Assembly (NCBI GenBank): GCA_002418865.1
Contig: DIEY01000089.1
Location: 61,612-122,243 of the forward strand
Origin: Bacteroidales bacterium UBA5762
GTDB lineage: Bacteria; Bacteroidota; Bacteroidia; Bacteroidales; TTA-H9
Direction: 5' to 3'
DNA length: 60,632 nt
A program made the position numbers and the translations under genes. The notes under the pieces are model-generated. The model was not told where the DNA came from, made no database searches, and saw only the letters and a program-made list of their open reading frames with translations. Of the stretch, positions 1-8,832 are shown in pieces (the first letter of the stretch is position 1; every line of letters begins with the position of its first letter).

Positions 1-3000
1 TATGGGCCGATAGAACGGGCATGCATCTTATCGTCAACCAGATGATGTAGTTTGAGCATGTATATGTAACCTACTGTGGCTGGTTGATCAAAACGTTCTC
101 CTGTTCCACCGTCATACAAATACAAGCTTCCATTTTCTGGTAGACCGGCCTTTCGCATGTATTCATTAATTTGATCCAGGGTGGCACCGTCGAAAATAGG
201 CGTTGAAAAACGCAAACCAAGTTCTTTCCCAGCCCATCCTAAAATGGTCTCATAAATCTGTCCAAGATTCATTCGTGATGGTACACCTAAAGGATTCAAA
301 ACAATATCCACAGGCGTTCCATCAGGTAAAAATGGCATATCTTCTTCTCTCACTATCTTGGCCACTATTCCCTTATTCCCATGGCGACCAGCCATCTTAT
401 CTCCTACCGTTAATTTACGCTTCTTGGCAATGTAAACCTTTGCCATTTGTACTATGCCATTAGGAAGTTCATCTCCAACCGTAGCAACAAACTTCTTACG
501 GTTATATACGCCAAGTATCTCACGATAATGGATATTATAATTATTGATAAGGCCTTTTATGAGTTCGTTCTTTTCCTTATCAAGTGTCCATCGATTAGGA
601 TTAACAGTAGTATAATCAATGTCTCTAAGAATTTTCTCTGTGAACTTAGCTTTCTTGGGTATGATTTCTTGCTTGAAGTTATCATAAACACCCTGAGAAA
701 CCTTGCCTTCCACCAAAATGAGCAATTTTTCAATCAATTTGGTTTTCAGCTCCAACGAGTTCTTTTTGAAATCCTCTTCGAGTTCTTTGAGCACTTCCTT
801 TTCTTTGCTTTTAGCTTTTTTATCTTTTATGGCACGACTGAAGAGTTTTTTATCAATTACTACTCCATGCATAGAAGGAGGTGCCTTCAGTGAAGCATCT
901 TTTACGTCGCCAGCCTTATCACCAAATATTGCTCTGAGTAGCTTTTCCTCAGGTGTAGGATCGCTCTCACCCTTAGGTGTAATTTTACCAATTAAAATAT
1001 CTCCTTCATTTACTTCGGCACCTATTCTTACCAACCCATTCTCATCGAGATCTCTTGTAGCTTCACTGCTTACATTGGGAATGTCATTGGTTAATTCTTC
1101 TTGTCCGCGCTTTGTATCTCTTACCTCAAGCGTGTATTCCTCTATATGGATAGAGGTAAAAATATCTTCCTTAATTACCTTTTCGGAGATAACAATAGCG
1201 TCTTCAAAGTTATAACCCTTCCAAGGCATGAACGCCACCATCAGGTTTCTTCCCAAGGCCAACTCTCCGTTGGCGGTAGCATATCCTTCACATAAAACCT
1301 GACCTTTCACTACCCTGTCGCCTTTTCTAACAATAGGCCTCAGATTGATAGTCGTATTTTGATTGGTTCGTTGGAACTTGGCAAGGTAATAGGTTTTTAC
1401 ATCGTCATCAAAACTGATTAGTCTTTCCTTGTCGTCTCTCTCATAACGAATAGTGATACGAGTAGCATCAACATATTCTACCACTCCATTTCCTTCAGCA
1501 TTAATCAGAACTCTTGAATCTCGTGCTACAAATTCTTCTATACCTGTTCCTACGATAGGAACTTCAGGATTTAACAATGGAACAGCTTGCCGCATCATAT
1601 TCGATCCCATTAGCGCACGATTGGCATCGTCATGCTCGAGAAAAGGAATGAGCGAAGCAGCAATAGATGCAATTTGATTGGGAGCGCAGTCGATCAGGTC
1701 AACTTCTTGAGGGCTTACAATAGGATAATCAGCTAAATATCTTACCTTTATTTTATCAGGGATAAGATTGCCTTCTTCGTCTATGGGCGTATTTGCCTGG
1801 GCAATAACCTTTTTTTCTTCCTCCTCGGCACTTAAATAAACCGGAGGTTCATTCATAAGAACCTTACCATTTTCAACCTTAAAGTAGGGAGTTTCTATAA
1901 ATCCAAGATTATTAATCTTAGCATATACACATAGCGAAGAAATTAGTCCGATATTAGGTCCTTCAGGTGTTTCAATGGTACAGAGGCGTCCATAGTGTGT
2001 ATAATGAACATCACGTACTTCGAAACCAGCTCTGTCACGGGTTAAACCGCCGGGTCCCAATGCCGAAATTCTTCTTTTATGCGTAAGTTCCGACAAGGGA
2101 TTGGTTTGATCCATGAACTGTGATAGTTGGTTGGTCCCAAAAAAGGAATTAATAACAGAAGACAGTGTTTTTGCATTAATCAGATCAGTTGGCGTAAACA
2201 CCTCATTATCCCTTACATTCATTCTTTCACGAATAGTACGTGCCATGCGGGCTAACCCAACCCCAAACTGACCATATAATTGTTCTCCAACAGTACGAAC
2301 ACGCCTATTGCTCAAATGATCGATATCGTCAATTTCGGCTCTATTGTTTACCATGGCCACAATATATCTTATTATGGCAATGATATCTTCTCTAGTAAGC
2401 ACTTTGACATCTTCGTGAATGTCTAAATTGAGTTTTTTGTTAATGCGGTATCTGCCTACATCTCCCAAGTCGTATCTTTTGTCGGAGAAGAATAATTTTT
2501 CTATAATGCCTCTGGCCGTTTCTTCGTCAGGGGGATCGGCACTACGCAATTGCCTGTAAATAAACTCAACTGCTTCTTTTGCCGAATTAGCTGGGTCCTT
2601 TTGCAAAGTATTGAAGATAATACTATAATCCATTTGGTCAGGATTCTCCTTATGGATAAGTACCGTTTTAACATCATATTCTAATATCTTATCTATGTGT
2701 GATTGTTCAAGAACGGTTTCTCTTTCAATAATAACCTCTGTACGTTCATAAGAAGAAACTTCACCCGTATCTTCGTCAGCAAAATCTTCAATCCATGCTC
2801 TCACCACACGTGCTGCAAGTTTTTGTCCTATTAACTTTTTCGCGGTAGCTTTTGTGACTTTAACCTCTTGAAAGAGATCGAAAATAGCCAATATGTCACG
2901 GTCGGTTTCGTAACCAATGGCTCTCAGAAGCGTTGTAACCGGTAATTTTTTCTTCCGATCTATATACGCATACAATACATTATTAATATCTGTTGTAAAC

Positions 3001-3521
3001 TCCATCCAAGAACCCTTGAAGGGAATAATACGTGCTGAATAAAGAAGGCTACCATTTGCATGATAGTTTTGTCCGAAGAACACACCCGGAGATCTGTGTA
3101 ACTGAGAAACCACAACTCTTTCGGCACCATTAATGACGAAAGTTCCCTTTGGAGTCATGTAGGGTATCATCCCCAAATATACATCTTGTATAATGGTTTC
3201 AAAATCTTCATGTTCGGGATCGGTACAATATAATTTTAATTTAGCCTTAAGGGGGACACTATAAGTCAAGCCCCTTTCCAAACATTCTTCAATTGAATAT
3301 CGGGGAGGATCGATAAAATAGTCGAGAAATTCTAAAACAAAATTGTTGCGTGCATCAGAAATAGGGAAATTCTCTGAAAAAACTTTATAAAGCCCCTCAT
3401 TTACACGATTCTCAGGGATGGTTTCCAACTGGAAAAAATCCTTAAATGATTGCAATTGAATATCGAGAAAGTCGGGGTACTGAATGGTAAGCTTCGTATT
3501 TGCGAAGTTAATCCTTTCCAT
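1..3521 (-). CDS. rpoB: DNA-directed RNA polymerase subunit beta, 3' end cut by window edge
   Basis: Catalytic beta subunit of RNA polymerase. About 1173 residues are in the window, and the reading frame is open to the left edge, so the C-terminus (usually about 100 more residues in this phylum) is missing. The start is ATG at 3521 (MERINFANTKLTI). The rifampicin pocket at roughly residues 455-505 is intact and looks like the sensitive form: FFGTNQLSQFMDQTNPLSEL, then THKRRISALGPGGLTRDRAG. The later motifs GRHGNKG and NPLGVPSRMN are also present. It lies 140 bp downstream of rplL, separated by a strong hairpin, and rpoC would be expected next beyond the window. Confidence 0.98.
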   Translation of the reverse strand, partial: MERINFANTKLTIQYPDFLDIQLQSFKDFFQLETIPENRVNEGLYKVFSENFPISDARNNFVLEFLDYFIDPPRYSIEECLERGLTYSVPLKAKLKLYCTDPEHEDFETIIQDVYLGMIPYMTPKGTFVINGAERVVVSQLHRSPGVFFGQNYHANGSLLYSARIIPFKGSWMEFTTDINNVLYAYIDRKKKLPVTTLLRAIGYETDRDILAIFDLFQEVKVTKATAKKLIGQKLAARVVRAWIEDFADEDTGEVSSYERTEVIIERETVLEQSHIDKILEYDVKTVLIHKENPDQMDYSIIFNTLQKDPANSAKEAVEFIYRQLRSADPPDEETARGIIEKLFFSDKRYDLGDVGRYRINKKLNLDIHEDVKVLTREDIIAIIRYIVAMVNNRAEIDDIDHLSNRRVRTVGEQLYGQFGVGLARMARTIRERMNVRDNEVFTPTDLINAKTLSSVINSFFGTNQLSQFMDQTNPLSELTHKRRISALGPGGLTRDRAGFEVRDVHYTHYGRLCTIETPEGPNIGLISSLCVYAKINNLGFIETPYFKVENGKVLMNEPPVYLSAEEEEKKVIAQANTPIDEEGNLIPDKIKVRYLADYPIVSPQEVDLIDCAPNQIASIAASLIPFLEHDDANRALMGSNMMRQAVPLLNPEVPIVGTGIEEFVARDSRVLINAEGNGVVEYVDATRITIRYERDDKERLISFDDDVKTYYLAKFQRTNQNTTINLRPIVRKGDRVVKGQVLCEGYATANGELALGRNLMVAFMPWKGYNFEDAIVISEKVIKEDIFTSIHIEEYTLEVRDTKRGQEELTNDIPNVSSEATRDLDENGLVRIGAEVNEGDILIGKITPKGESDPTPEEKLLRAIFGDKAGDVKDASLKAPPSMHGVVIDKKLFSRAIKDKKAKSKEKEVLKELEEDFKKNSLELKTKLIEKLLILVEGKVSQGVYDNFKQEIIPKKAKFTEKILRDIDYTTVNPNRWTLDKEKNELIKGLINNYNIHYREILGVYNRKKFVATVGDELPNGIVQMAKVYIAKKRKLTVGDKMAGRHGNKGIVAKIVREEDMPFLPDGTPVDIVLNPLGVPSRMNLGQIYETILGWAGKELGLRFSTPIFDGATLDQINEYMRKAGLPENGSLYLYDGGTGERFDQPATVGYIYMLKLHHLVDDKMHARSIGP

Positions 3522-3590
3522 GTTATTATGCGCCAAGGTATTAATTTTTAAATTCAAACGAATAAATCAATAAAGAACAATAGACTTAAA

Positions 3591-3635
3591 AAAAAAAGAT
3601 ATAAACTACCGTCCTTAACTAAGAAGGACGGTAGT
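3591..3635 (-). terminator. Hairpin plus T tract between rplL and rpoB (probable attenuator)
   Basis: A perfect 12-bp stem (3605-3616 with 3624-3635, ACTACCGTCCTT/AAGGACGGTAGT) has a 7-nt loop. In the minus-strand direction it is followed by TTATATC and then a run of T (plus-strand A tract about 3588-3597). It looks like an intrinsic terminator placed inside the rplKAJL-rpoB transcription unit, as a partial terminator is in enterobacteria. The short gap before the T run makes leaky termination plausible. Confidence 0.7.
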
Positions 3636-3661
3636 TTTTAGAAGAGTAACAAATGATAAAT

Positions 3662-4048
3662 CTATTTAATTTCAATAACTGCACCCACTTCTTCGAGCGA
3701 TTTTTTAAGTCCTTCGGCTTCGTCTTTCGAGATGCCTTCTTTTATAGCTTTAGGAGCGGCATCAACCAAGTCTTTAGCTTCTTTAAGGCCTAAACTTGTG
3801 AGCTCTTTCACTAATTTTACTACTTTTAGTTTTTCTTTTCCAGCATCCTTTAGAATTACGTCGAAAGCGGTCTTTTCTTCAGCCGCTTCCTGTGCGGTAC
3901 CTGCCGAAGCATTAGGAGCACTCGCTACTGCCACAGCAGCGGCAGCAGGTTCTATTCCATATTCTTCCTTAAGAATTTTTGCAAGTTCGTTGACTTCTTT
4001 AACAGTTAGATTAACCAATTGTTCTGCGAAAGCTTTCAGATCTGCCAT
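3662..4048 (-). CDS. rplL: 50S ribosomal protein L7/L12
   Basis: Stalk protein of the large ribosomal subunit that recruits and stimulates the translational GTPases. It has 128 residues, the normal family length. The N-terminal dimerisation helix (MADLKAFAEQLVNLTVKEVN) is followed by an Ala-rich hinge (about 36-55) and the globular C-terminal domain (about 60-128) with the KTAFDVILKDAG start and the LGLKEAKDLVDAAP factor-binding helix. It is 73 bp downstream of rplJ, its stalk partner, and upstream of the hairpin leading into rpoB. Confidence 0.98.
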   Translation of the reverse strand: MADLKAFAEQLVNLTVKEVNELAKILKEEYGIEPAAAAVAVASAPNASAGTAQEAAEEKTAFDVILKDAGKEKLKVVKLVKELTSLGLKEAKDLVDAAPKAIKEGISKDEAEGLKKSLEEVGAVIEIK

Positions 4049-4121
4049 TTTGAATTAAGTATTAAGTGTTTTTAAATTTGTTTTCGAAAAATGTATTATA
4101 ACTTGAATAGGGAACCTCATT

Positions 4122-4643
4122 TTACTTTTCTGAGAGAGTTTTAACGATTCCAGCAAGCTTTCCTCCACCCGATTGCAAAGCCGAAATTACGTTTCTAGCA
4201 GGCGACTGCAACAAACTGATAATATCGCCAATAAGTTCGTTTTTGGTTTTGAGATGTGCTAAAGCATCGAGCTGATCTTCGCCAACATAGAAGGATTCTT
4301 CTATATAGGCTCCCTTAAAGAGAGGTTTAGGATTTTTAGTTCTTTGTCGAAAATCCTGAATGAGTTGAGCTGGTGCACTGCCTGTTTCAGAGAAGAAAAT
4401 AGCAGTATGACCGTTAAGTACATCATACAAGGGACTAAAATCACGCCCGCTACGTTCCATGGCTTTCTTTAACAGGCTATTTTTCACCATTTTTATTCGG
4501 ATGTTCTGTTTGAAGCACAAACGTCTTAGCTGATTAGTAGTTTCACTACTCAGATCAGAAGCATCAGTAACATAAAAATAGTTACTGCCTTTGATCTGCT
4601 GAGCTAATACGTTTATCAATTGATTTTTATCTTCTTTTCTCAT
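4122..4643 (-). CDS. rplJ: 50S ribosomal protein L10
   Basis: Stalk base protein that binds 23S rRNA and anchors the L7/L12 dimers. It has 173 residues, normal for the family. The N-terminal rRNA-binding domain carries the usual GSNYFYVTDASDLS and RIKMVKNSLLKKA segments, and the C-terminal helix (about 135-173, ending GGGKLAGIVKTLSEK) is the L7/L12 binding arm. It is co-directional with rplA (36 bp upstream) and rplL. In E. coli L10 represses its own operon through a leader; I could not recognise such a leader in the short gap here. Confidence 0.97.
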   Translation of the reverse strand: MRKEDKNQLINVLAQQIKGSNYFYVTDASDLSSETTNQLRRLCFKQNIRIKMVKNSLLKKAMERSGRDFSPLYDVLNGHTAIFFSETGSAPAQLIQDFRQRTKNPKPLFKGAYIEESFYVGEDQLDALAHLKTKNELIGDIISLLQSPARNVISALQSGGGKLAGIVKTLSEK

Positions 4644-4679
4644 TATGCAATTTTTGGCATTTTTAATCGAAAATATTCA

Positions 4680-5375
4680 TCAAACTGTCACAGAGCGGGG
4701 ATCGATCTGAATACCGGGGCTCATAGTGCTTGATAAATAAATACTTTTAATGTAAGTACCCTTTGCGGCGGCAGGTTTTAATCGAATGATTGCCTGTATA
4801 AGTTCTTTTGCATTTTCATAAATTTTGTTTGCATCGAACGATACTTTAGCAATTGGAGCATGAATAATTCCATACTTATCCACTTTGAATTCGATTTTGC
4901 CAGCTTTCACTTCTTTAACTGCCGTAGCAATATCCATAGTAACAGTACCAGATTTTGGATTGGGCATCAGGCCACGTGGGCCGAGAATCTTTCCCAAAGC
5001 GCCTATTTTAGGCATTACATTGGGCGTTGTAATGACCACGTCAATATCAGTCCAACCGTTTTTTATTTTGTTGATGTAATCATCCAGTCCATAGTAATCA
5101 GCGCCGGCTGCTTTAGCTTCTTCTTCTTTATCGGGCGTACATAGCACCAATACGCGCACGGTCTTGCCCGTCCCATGGGGAAGTGTAACCATACCACGCA
5201 CCATTTGATTGGCTTTACGTGGATCGACGCCTAAACGCACATCCATATCAACCGATGCATCAAAATTAGTATAGCTAATCTTCTTAACCAGCTCGCAGGC
5301 TTCGGCCAAAGTATAGACCTTGTTCCTGTTGTATTGTGCTAAGGCTTCTTTACGTTTTCGTGTTAGTTGTGCCAT
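4680..5375 (-). CDS. rplA: 50S ribosomal protein L1
   Basis: Protein of the L1 stalk, which moves deacylated tRNA out of the E site. It has 231 residues, full length. The signature GPRGLMPNPKSGTVT lies near residues 130-145, with the MVRGMVTLPHGTGK segment before it and the C-terminal KAAAKGTYIKSIYLSSTMSPG region after it. It sits between rplK and rplJ, the standard order. Confidence 0.98.
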   Translation of the reverse strand: MAQLTRKRKEALAQYNRNKVYTLAEACELVKKISYTNFDASVDMDVRLGVDPRKANQMVRGMVTLPHGTGKTVRVLVLCTPDKEEEAKAAGADYYGLDDYINKIKNGWTDIDVVITTPNVMPKIGALGKILGPRGLMPNPKSGTVTMDIATAVKEVKAGKIEFKVDKYGIIHAPIAKVSFDANKIYENAKELIQAIIRLKPAAAKGTYIKSIYLSSTMSPGIQIDPRSVTV

Positions 5376-5427
5376 TTTTAAAACTTAATGTTTAATTATT
5401 AAGTGCTTTATTGAATAAAGAAAAAAA

Positions 5428-5871
5428 TTATTGAGCAAAAGGAGAATCTCCTGTTATGGAAATCCCAATGCTGCGTGCAGTACCAGCAACCATTTTCATG
5501 GCCGATTCAATTGTAAAGCAGTTCAGGTCGGGCATTTTTATCTTGGCAATTTCACGTACCTGATCCCAGGTAACACTACCAACTTTTTTGCGATTGGGCT
5601 CTGCCGAGCCTTTCTGAACCTTAGCTGCTTCAAATAATTGAACCACTACTGGAGGCGTCTTGATTACAAAGTCGAAAGTTTTATCCTTATAAACAGTAAT
5701 GATAACCGGTACGATTTTCCCAGCTACATCCTGAGTACGGGCATTAAATTGCTTGCAAAATTCCATGATGTTCAAACCCTTCGATCCTAATGCAGGACCA
5801 ATGGGAGGGGAAGGATTTGCAGCTCCTCCTTTGATTTGTAACTTAATGATTCCGGTTACTTCTTTTGCCAT
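5428..5871 (-). CDS. rplK: 50S ribosomal protein L11
   Basis: Binds the GTPase-associated region of 23S rRNA and forms part of the factor-binding site. It has 147 residues. The N-terminal proline-rich segment (ANPSPPIGPALGSKGLNIM, about 18-36) and the C-terminal rRNA-binding domain (GSVTWDQVREIAKIKMPDLN) are both intact. The start follows the usual MAKEVTGIIKLQIKGG pattern. It lies 65 bp downstream of nusG and begins the ribosomal part of the operon. Confidence 0.98.
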   Translation of the reverse strand: MAKEVTGIIKLQIKGGAANPSPPIGPALGSKGLNIMEFCKQFNARTQDVAGKIVPVIITVYKDKTFDFVIKTPPVVVQLFEAAKVQKGSAEPNRKKVGSVTWDQVREIAKIKMPDLNCFTIESAMKMVAGTARSIGISITGDSPFAQ

Positions 5872-5936
5872 TGTAATGAATAATTTTTAAGTGTTTTAAA
5901 AGCATGCTTCATGGGCAGGCCATTTGAGGGATTCAT

Positions 5937-6476
5937 CTATTCTTTGGCAACTTGCATAAAACTCAGTTCGAGTGGAGTTTTACGGCCAAAAATCTTCACC
6001 ATGACCTTTAGCTTCTTCTTCTCTTCATTAATTTCTTCAATCACTCCACTAAAACTGTTGAATGGACCATCTATCACCGTTACGGTTTCTCCCACAATAA
6101 ATGGGATATTGACTTCCTCACCTGCTTCGGCAAGTTCATCAACTTTACCTAATAAACGGTTCACTTCTGACTTGCGTAAAGGTTGAGGTTTATCTTTTGA
6201 CCCAAGGAAACCTAATACTCCAGGAATATTCAAAATGATACCTGGAATTTCTCCTGTTAATACGGCTTCAATGAGTATGTAACCCGGGAAATAGTTTCTT
6301 TCTTTACAAACTTTCTTCCCATTACGTATTTGATAAACTTTTTCAGTGGGTATGAGCACTTGCGAGATATAATCCTCTAAATGAAGCCTCTTGATTTCAT
6401 TTTCAAGATATTGCTTCACCTTTTTTTCGCCACCACTGATGGCTCGAATTACATACCATTTCTTTTCTTCACTCAT
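5937..6476 (-). CDS. nusG: Transcription termination/antitermination factor NusG
   Basis: Elongation factor that binds RNA polymerase and links transcription to translation or Rho. It has 179 residues: a NGN domain at about 5-110 (KWYVIRAISGGEKKVKQYLE, PGYILIEA) and a C-terminal KOW domain (GETVTVIDGPFNSFSGVIEEI). I chose ATG at 6476 (MSEEKKW). An in-frame GTG at 6482 directly abuts the AAAGGAG at 6483-6489, so it is too close to be used, while the ATG has about six bases of spacing. It is cotranscribed with secE upstream and rplK downstream. Confidence 0.97.
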   Translation of the reverse strand: MSEEKKWYVIRAISGGEKKVKQYLENEIKRLHLEDYISQVLIPTEKVYQIRNGKKVCKERNYFPGYILIEAVLTGEIPGIILNIPGVLGFLGSKDKPQPLRKSEVNRLLGKVDELAEAGEEVNIPFIVGETVTVIDGPFNSFSGVIEEINEEKKKLKVMVKIFGRKTPLELSFMQVAKE

Positions 6477-6538
6477 ACACACTCCTTTATTTTAGGAATA
6501 GATTCGGTAATTCTCTGCGCTTTCGCAAACATCCTCAT

Positions 6539-6742
6539 CTACATAAATAAGCCGTAGAAAAATTTCAAGATATTTTCGAAGGCAATATCTATCAGAAAAA
6601 CCACAAGGGCTATAATCAGGGAAGCAATAGATACTACCACAGCGCTATTTTGCAATTCACTCCAAGAAGGCCACGTTACTTTGTGCATCAACTCGTCGTA
6701 GCTTTCTTTGACGTATCTTACAACTTTATTTGACTTTGCCAT
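6539..6742 (-). CDS. secE: Preprotein translocase subunit SecE
   Basis: Small clamp subunit of the SecYEG channel in the inner membrane. It has 67 residues with a short amphipathic cytosolic part (YVKESYDELMHKVTWPSWSE, the family signature with the TWP core) and a single membrane helix at about 33-60. The frame extends four codons upstream to a TTG at 6754, but ATG at 6742 (MAKSNKVV) is the ordinary start. It lies just downstream of tRNA-Trp and upstream of nusG, as in many bacteria. Confidence 0.95.
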   Translation of the reverse strand: MAKSNKVVRYVKESYDELMHKVTWPSWSELQNSAVVVSIASLIIALVVFLIDIAFENILKFFYGLFM

Positions 6743-6759
6743 AATTTTATGCAAGTTTG

Positions 6760-6832
6760 CACGGGTGGAGAGACTCGAACTCCCAGCCTATGGTTTTGGA
6801 GACCACCACTCTACCAATTGAGCTACACCCGT
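6760..6832 (-). tRNA. tRNA-Trp (CCA)
   Basis: A full cloverleaf on the minus strand. The acceptor ACGGGTG pairs with CACCCGT, the D arm is GCTC-AATTGGTA-GAGT, the anticodon stem-loop is GTGGT-CTCCAAA-ACCAT with anticodon CCA, and the T arm is GGGAG-TTCGAGT-CTCTC. The 3' CCA is not encoded. It sits between tuf and secE, where tRNA-Trp is commonly found. Confidence 0.97.
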
Positions 6833-6906
6833 TCATCTTCTTCTTCACTTATCATAGCCTTTTAAAAAGAAACTATGAATAAGTATTGAGGATTAAAAAA
6901 TTCGAA

Positions 6907-8094
6907 TTAATCTAAAATTTCAACAACTTGACCTGCACCAACTGTTCTGCCACCTTCACGTATAGCAAAACGAAGGTTAAGGTTCATAGCTATTTCATAT
7001 ATTAAGTTCACTTCGATTTCGAGGTTGTCGCCAGGCATAACCATTTCAACACCATTGGGAAGTACAATTTCACCCGTTACATCAGTGGTACGAAAATAGA
7101 ACTGGGGCCTGTATTTATTATGAAATGGAGTATGACGTCCTCCTTCTTCTTTCTTAAGGATGTAAACTTGGGCTTTGAAATGTTTATGAGGCTTAATACT
7201 TCCAGGTGCAGCAACTACCATGCCACGACGAATTTCATCTTTATCTATGCCTCGAAGTAATAAACCTGCATTATCGCCAGCTTTTCCTTCATCAAGAATT
7301 TTACGGAACATTTCTACACCAGTGACTACAGATTTCAGTTTTTCTGCTCCTAACCCAATAATCTCAACAGGATCTCCTGTTCTGATAATTCCGGTTTCAA
7401 TTCTTCCGGTAGCAACTGTACCACGGCCGGTAATGGAGAAAACGTCTTCTACTGGCATCAGGAATGGTTTTTCCACATCGCGTTGAGGCAAAGGAATCCA
7501 TTCGTCAACGGCTTTCATGAGTTCCATGACTGATTCAACTCCTTTAGGATCATCGTTCAAAGCACCCAAAGCCGATCCACGAATAATCGGTGTATTGTCA
7601 CCATCGAAACCGTAAAAATTCAAAAGGTCACGGGTTTCCATTTCAACCAAGTCAAGCAGTTCGGGGTCGTCGACCAAGTCAACCTTATTCATGTAGACAA
7701 CCAACCGAGGAACTCCAACTTGTCTTGCCAGAAGAATATGTTCACGTGTTTGAGGCATAGGACCATCAGTGGCTGCAACAACCAAAATTGCACCATCCAT
7801 TTGAGCTGCTCCAGTAATCATATTCTTGATATAGTCGGCATGGCCAGGGCAATCAACATGCGCATAGTGCCGATTGGTAGTTTGGTATTCAATATGAGCT
7901 GTATTAATGGTTATACCACGCGCTTTTTCTTCCGGAGCATTATCAATCGAATCGAATGAACGAAATTCGGAAAGACCAGCTTGGGCAAGAACCTTAGTAA
8001 TAGCGGCTGTTAAAGTGGTTTTACCATGGTCGATATGACCAATTGTTCCAATATTTACATGAGGTTTGGAACGATCGAATTTTTCTTTTGCCAT
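6907..8094 (-). CDS. tuf: Elongation factor Tu
   Basis: GTPase that delivers aminoacyl-tRNA to the ribosome. It has 395 residues in three domains. The P-loop is at 19-26 (GHIDHGKT, with Ile where most have Val), the switch I segment RGITINTAHIEY at 59-70, DCPGH at 81-85 and NKVD at 136-139. Domain 2 (GRGTVATGRIETG) and domain 3 (GGRTVGAGQVVEILD at the end) are complete. It is flanked by tRNA-Thr upstream and tRNA-Trp downstream and is probably transcribed with them. Confidence 0.99.
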   Translation of the reverse strand: MAKEKFDRSKPHVNIGTIGHIDHGKTTLTAAITKVLAQAGLSEFRSFDSIDNAPEEKARGITINTAHIEYQTTNRHYAHVDCPGHADYIKNMITGAAQMDGAILVVAATDGPMPQTREHILLARQVGVPRLVVYMNKVDLVDDPELLDLVEMETRDLLNFYGFDGDNTPIIRGSALGALNDDPKGVESVMELMKAVDEWIPLPQRDVEKPFLMPVEDVFSITGRGTVATGRIETGIIRTGDPVEIIGLGAEKLKSVVTGVEMFRKILDEGKAGDNAGLLLRGIDKDEIRRGMVVAAPGSIKPHKHFKAQVYILKKEEGGRHTPFHNKYRPQFYFRTTDVTGEIVLPNGVEMVMPGDNLEIEVNLIYEIAMNLNLRFAIREGGRTVGAGQVVEILD

Positions 8095-8148
8095 AGAGAA
8101 ATGTATTAATTGAAAAAGTTATCAAAGATGAATATTGAATAAATCTGG

Positions 8149-8220
8149 AGCCGATGACGAGAATTGGACTCGTGACCCCTTCCTTACCAAGGAAGTGCTC
8201 TACCGCTGAGCTACATCGGC
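8149..8220 (-). tRNA. tRNA-Thr (GGT)
   Basis: Minus-strand cloverleaf. The acceptor GCCGATG pairs with CATCGGC, and the anticodon stem-loop CTTCC-TTGGTAA-GGAAG has anticodon GGT. The T arm reads TTCGAnT-like (GTCCAATTC). No CCA is encoded. It lies about 55 bp upstream of tuf, in the same order as the E. coli thrU-tyrU-glyT-thrT-tufB unit. Confidence 0.95.
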
Positions 8221-8229
8221 TTTTCAAGG

Positions 8230-8302
8230 AGCGGAAGACGGGATTCGAACCCGCTACCTAAAGCTTGGAAGGCTTTCGCTCTGCCAAATGAGCTACTTCC
8301 GC
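8230..8302 (-). tRNA. tRNA-Gly (TCC)
   Basis: Minus-strand cloverleaf. The acceptor GCGGAAG pairs with CTTCCGC, the anticodon stem-loop is AAAGC-CTTCCAA-GCTTT with anticodon TCC, and the T arm is GCGGG-TTCGAAT-CCCGT. No CCA is encoded. It is the second of three tRNAs ahead of tuf. Confidence 0.96.
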
Positions 8303-8316
8303 TTGGTCTTGCAAGG

Positions 8317-8398
8317 TGGGGAGAGGAGGATTCGAACCTCCGAAGGCATCGCCAACAGATTTACAGTCTGCCCCATTTGACCGCTCTGGTATCTCCCC
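8317..8398 (-). tRNA. tRNA-Tyr (GTA)
   Basis: Minus-strand class II tRNA with a long variable arm (about 82 nt). The acceptor GGGGAGA pairs with TCTCCCC, the anticodon stem-loop is CAGA-CTGTAAA-TCTG with anticodon GTA, and the T arm is GGAGG-TTCGAAT-CCTCC. It is the first gene of the tRNA-tuf run and begins about 40 bp after the terminator of hpf, so its promoter must be very close or transcription reads through. Confidence 0.96.
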
Positions 8399-8439
8399 TC
8401 GTTTCAATGCATTCATCAATAGTCTTCTATCTTTGCCAA

Positions 8440-8467
8440 CAAAAAAACAGTCCCAAAAATGGGACTG
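8440..8467 (-). terminator. Intrinsic terminator downstream of hpf
   Basis: An 8-bp perfect stem (8448-8455 with 8460-8467, CAGTCCCA/TGGGACTG) has a 4-nt loop. In the minus direction it is directly followed by eight T (plus-strand A tract 8441-8447 and neighbour). It is a textbook rho-independent terminator placed between hpf and tRNA-Tyr. Confidence 0.85.
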
Positions 8468-8516
8468 CAAAAGTAAATCATATTCCGTTACAAACAAAAC
8501 TTTTTTAATAAAATTT

Positions 8517-8816
8517 TTAACTTCCCTTAAGTTTAGCCTTGTATTTTTTGAGTTGAATCTTTAGGGCATCAACGGCTTCTCCCGTGGCCTCCTCAAAAGT
8601 ATTACACTGCTTTCGGGCATATAAATCATTACCCGGAATCTGAAGCCTTATCTCGGCAACTTTATTCTCAGGTGTATCGGTGTTTTCCAATTTTAAAATT
8701 ACTTCGCTCCCAATAATCCCGTCGAAGTATTGATTTAACTTCCCAACCTTCTCAGTAATAAATGTCTCCAGTTTCTTATCTGTTTTAAAATGTACCGCGT
8801 TAATTGTTACATTCAT
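8517..8816 (-). CDS. hpf: Ribosome hibernation promoting factor, short form (HPF/YfiA family)
   Basis: Binds the 30S subunit in slow growth and blocks or stores ribosomes. It has 99 residues, the length of the short form without the dimerising C-terminal domain. The family pattern is visible: a beta strand start (MNVTINAVHFKTDKKLETFI), a helix with KLNQYFDGIIGSEVILKLE, and the second helix TFEEATGEAVDALKIQLKKYK. It is last in the rpsU-xerC-hpf run, 16 bp after the recombinase, and is closed by a terminator. Assignment to HPF rather than YfiA rests on context and length. Confidence 0.9.
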   Translation of the reverse strand: MNVTINAVHFKTDKKLETFITEKVGKLNQYFDGIIGSEVILKLENTDTPENKVAEIRLQIPGNDLYARKQCNTFEEATGEAVDALKIQLKKYKAKLKGS

Positions 8817-8832
8817 AGTTTACTCCTTTCTT

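Noticed and set aside
447..1295. Open frames on the plus strand inside rpoB
   Set aside because: The minus strand encodes RpoB with full conservation; these frames have no family resemblance and no promoter.
3732..4058. Plus-strand frame opposite rplL
   Set aside because: Shadow of the Ala- and Lys-rich L7/L12 coding sequence.
8428..8435. Plus-strand TATCTTTG, a perfect -7 match
   Set aside because: It points away from every nearby gene (all on the minus strand), so it is probably a chance match. A weak minus-strand TATTGATG at 8414-8421 is a possible but unconvincing tRNA-Tyr promoter.
8021..8497. Minus-strand frames across the tRNA genes and the start of tuf
   Set aside because: They cover tRNA-Tyr, -Gly and -Thr sequence and have no protein homology pattern.
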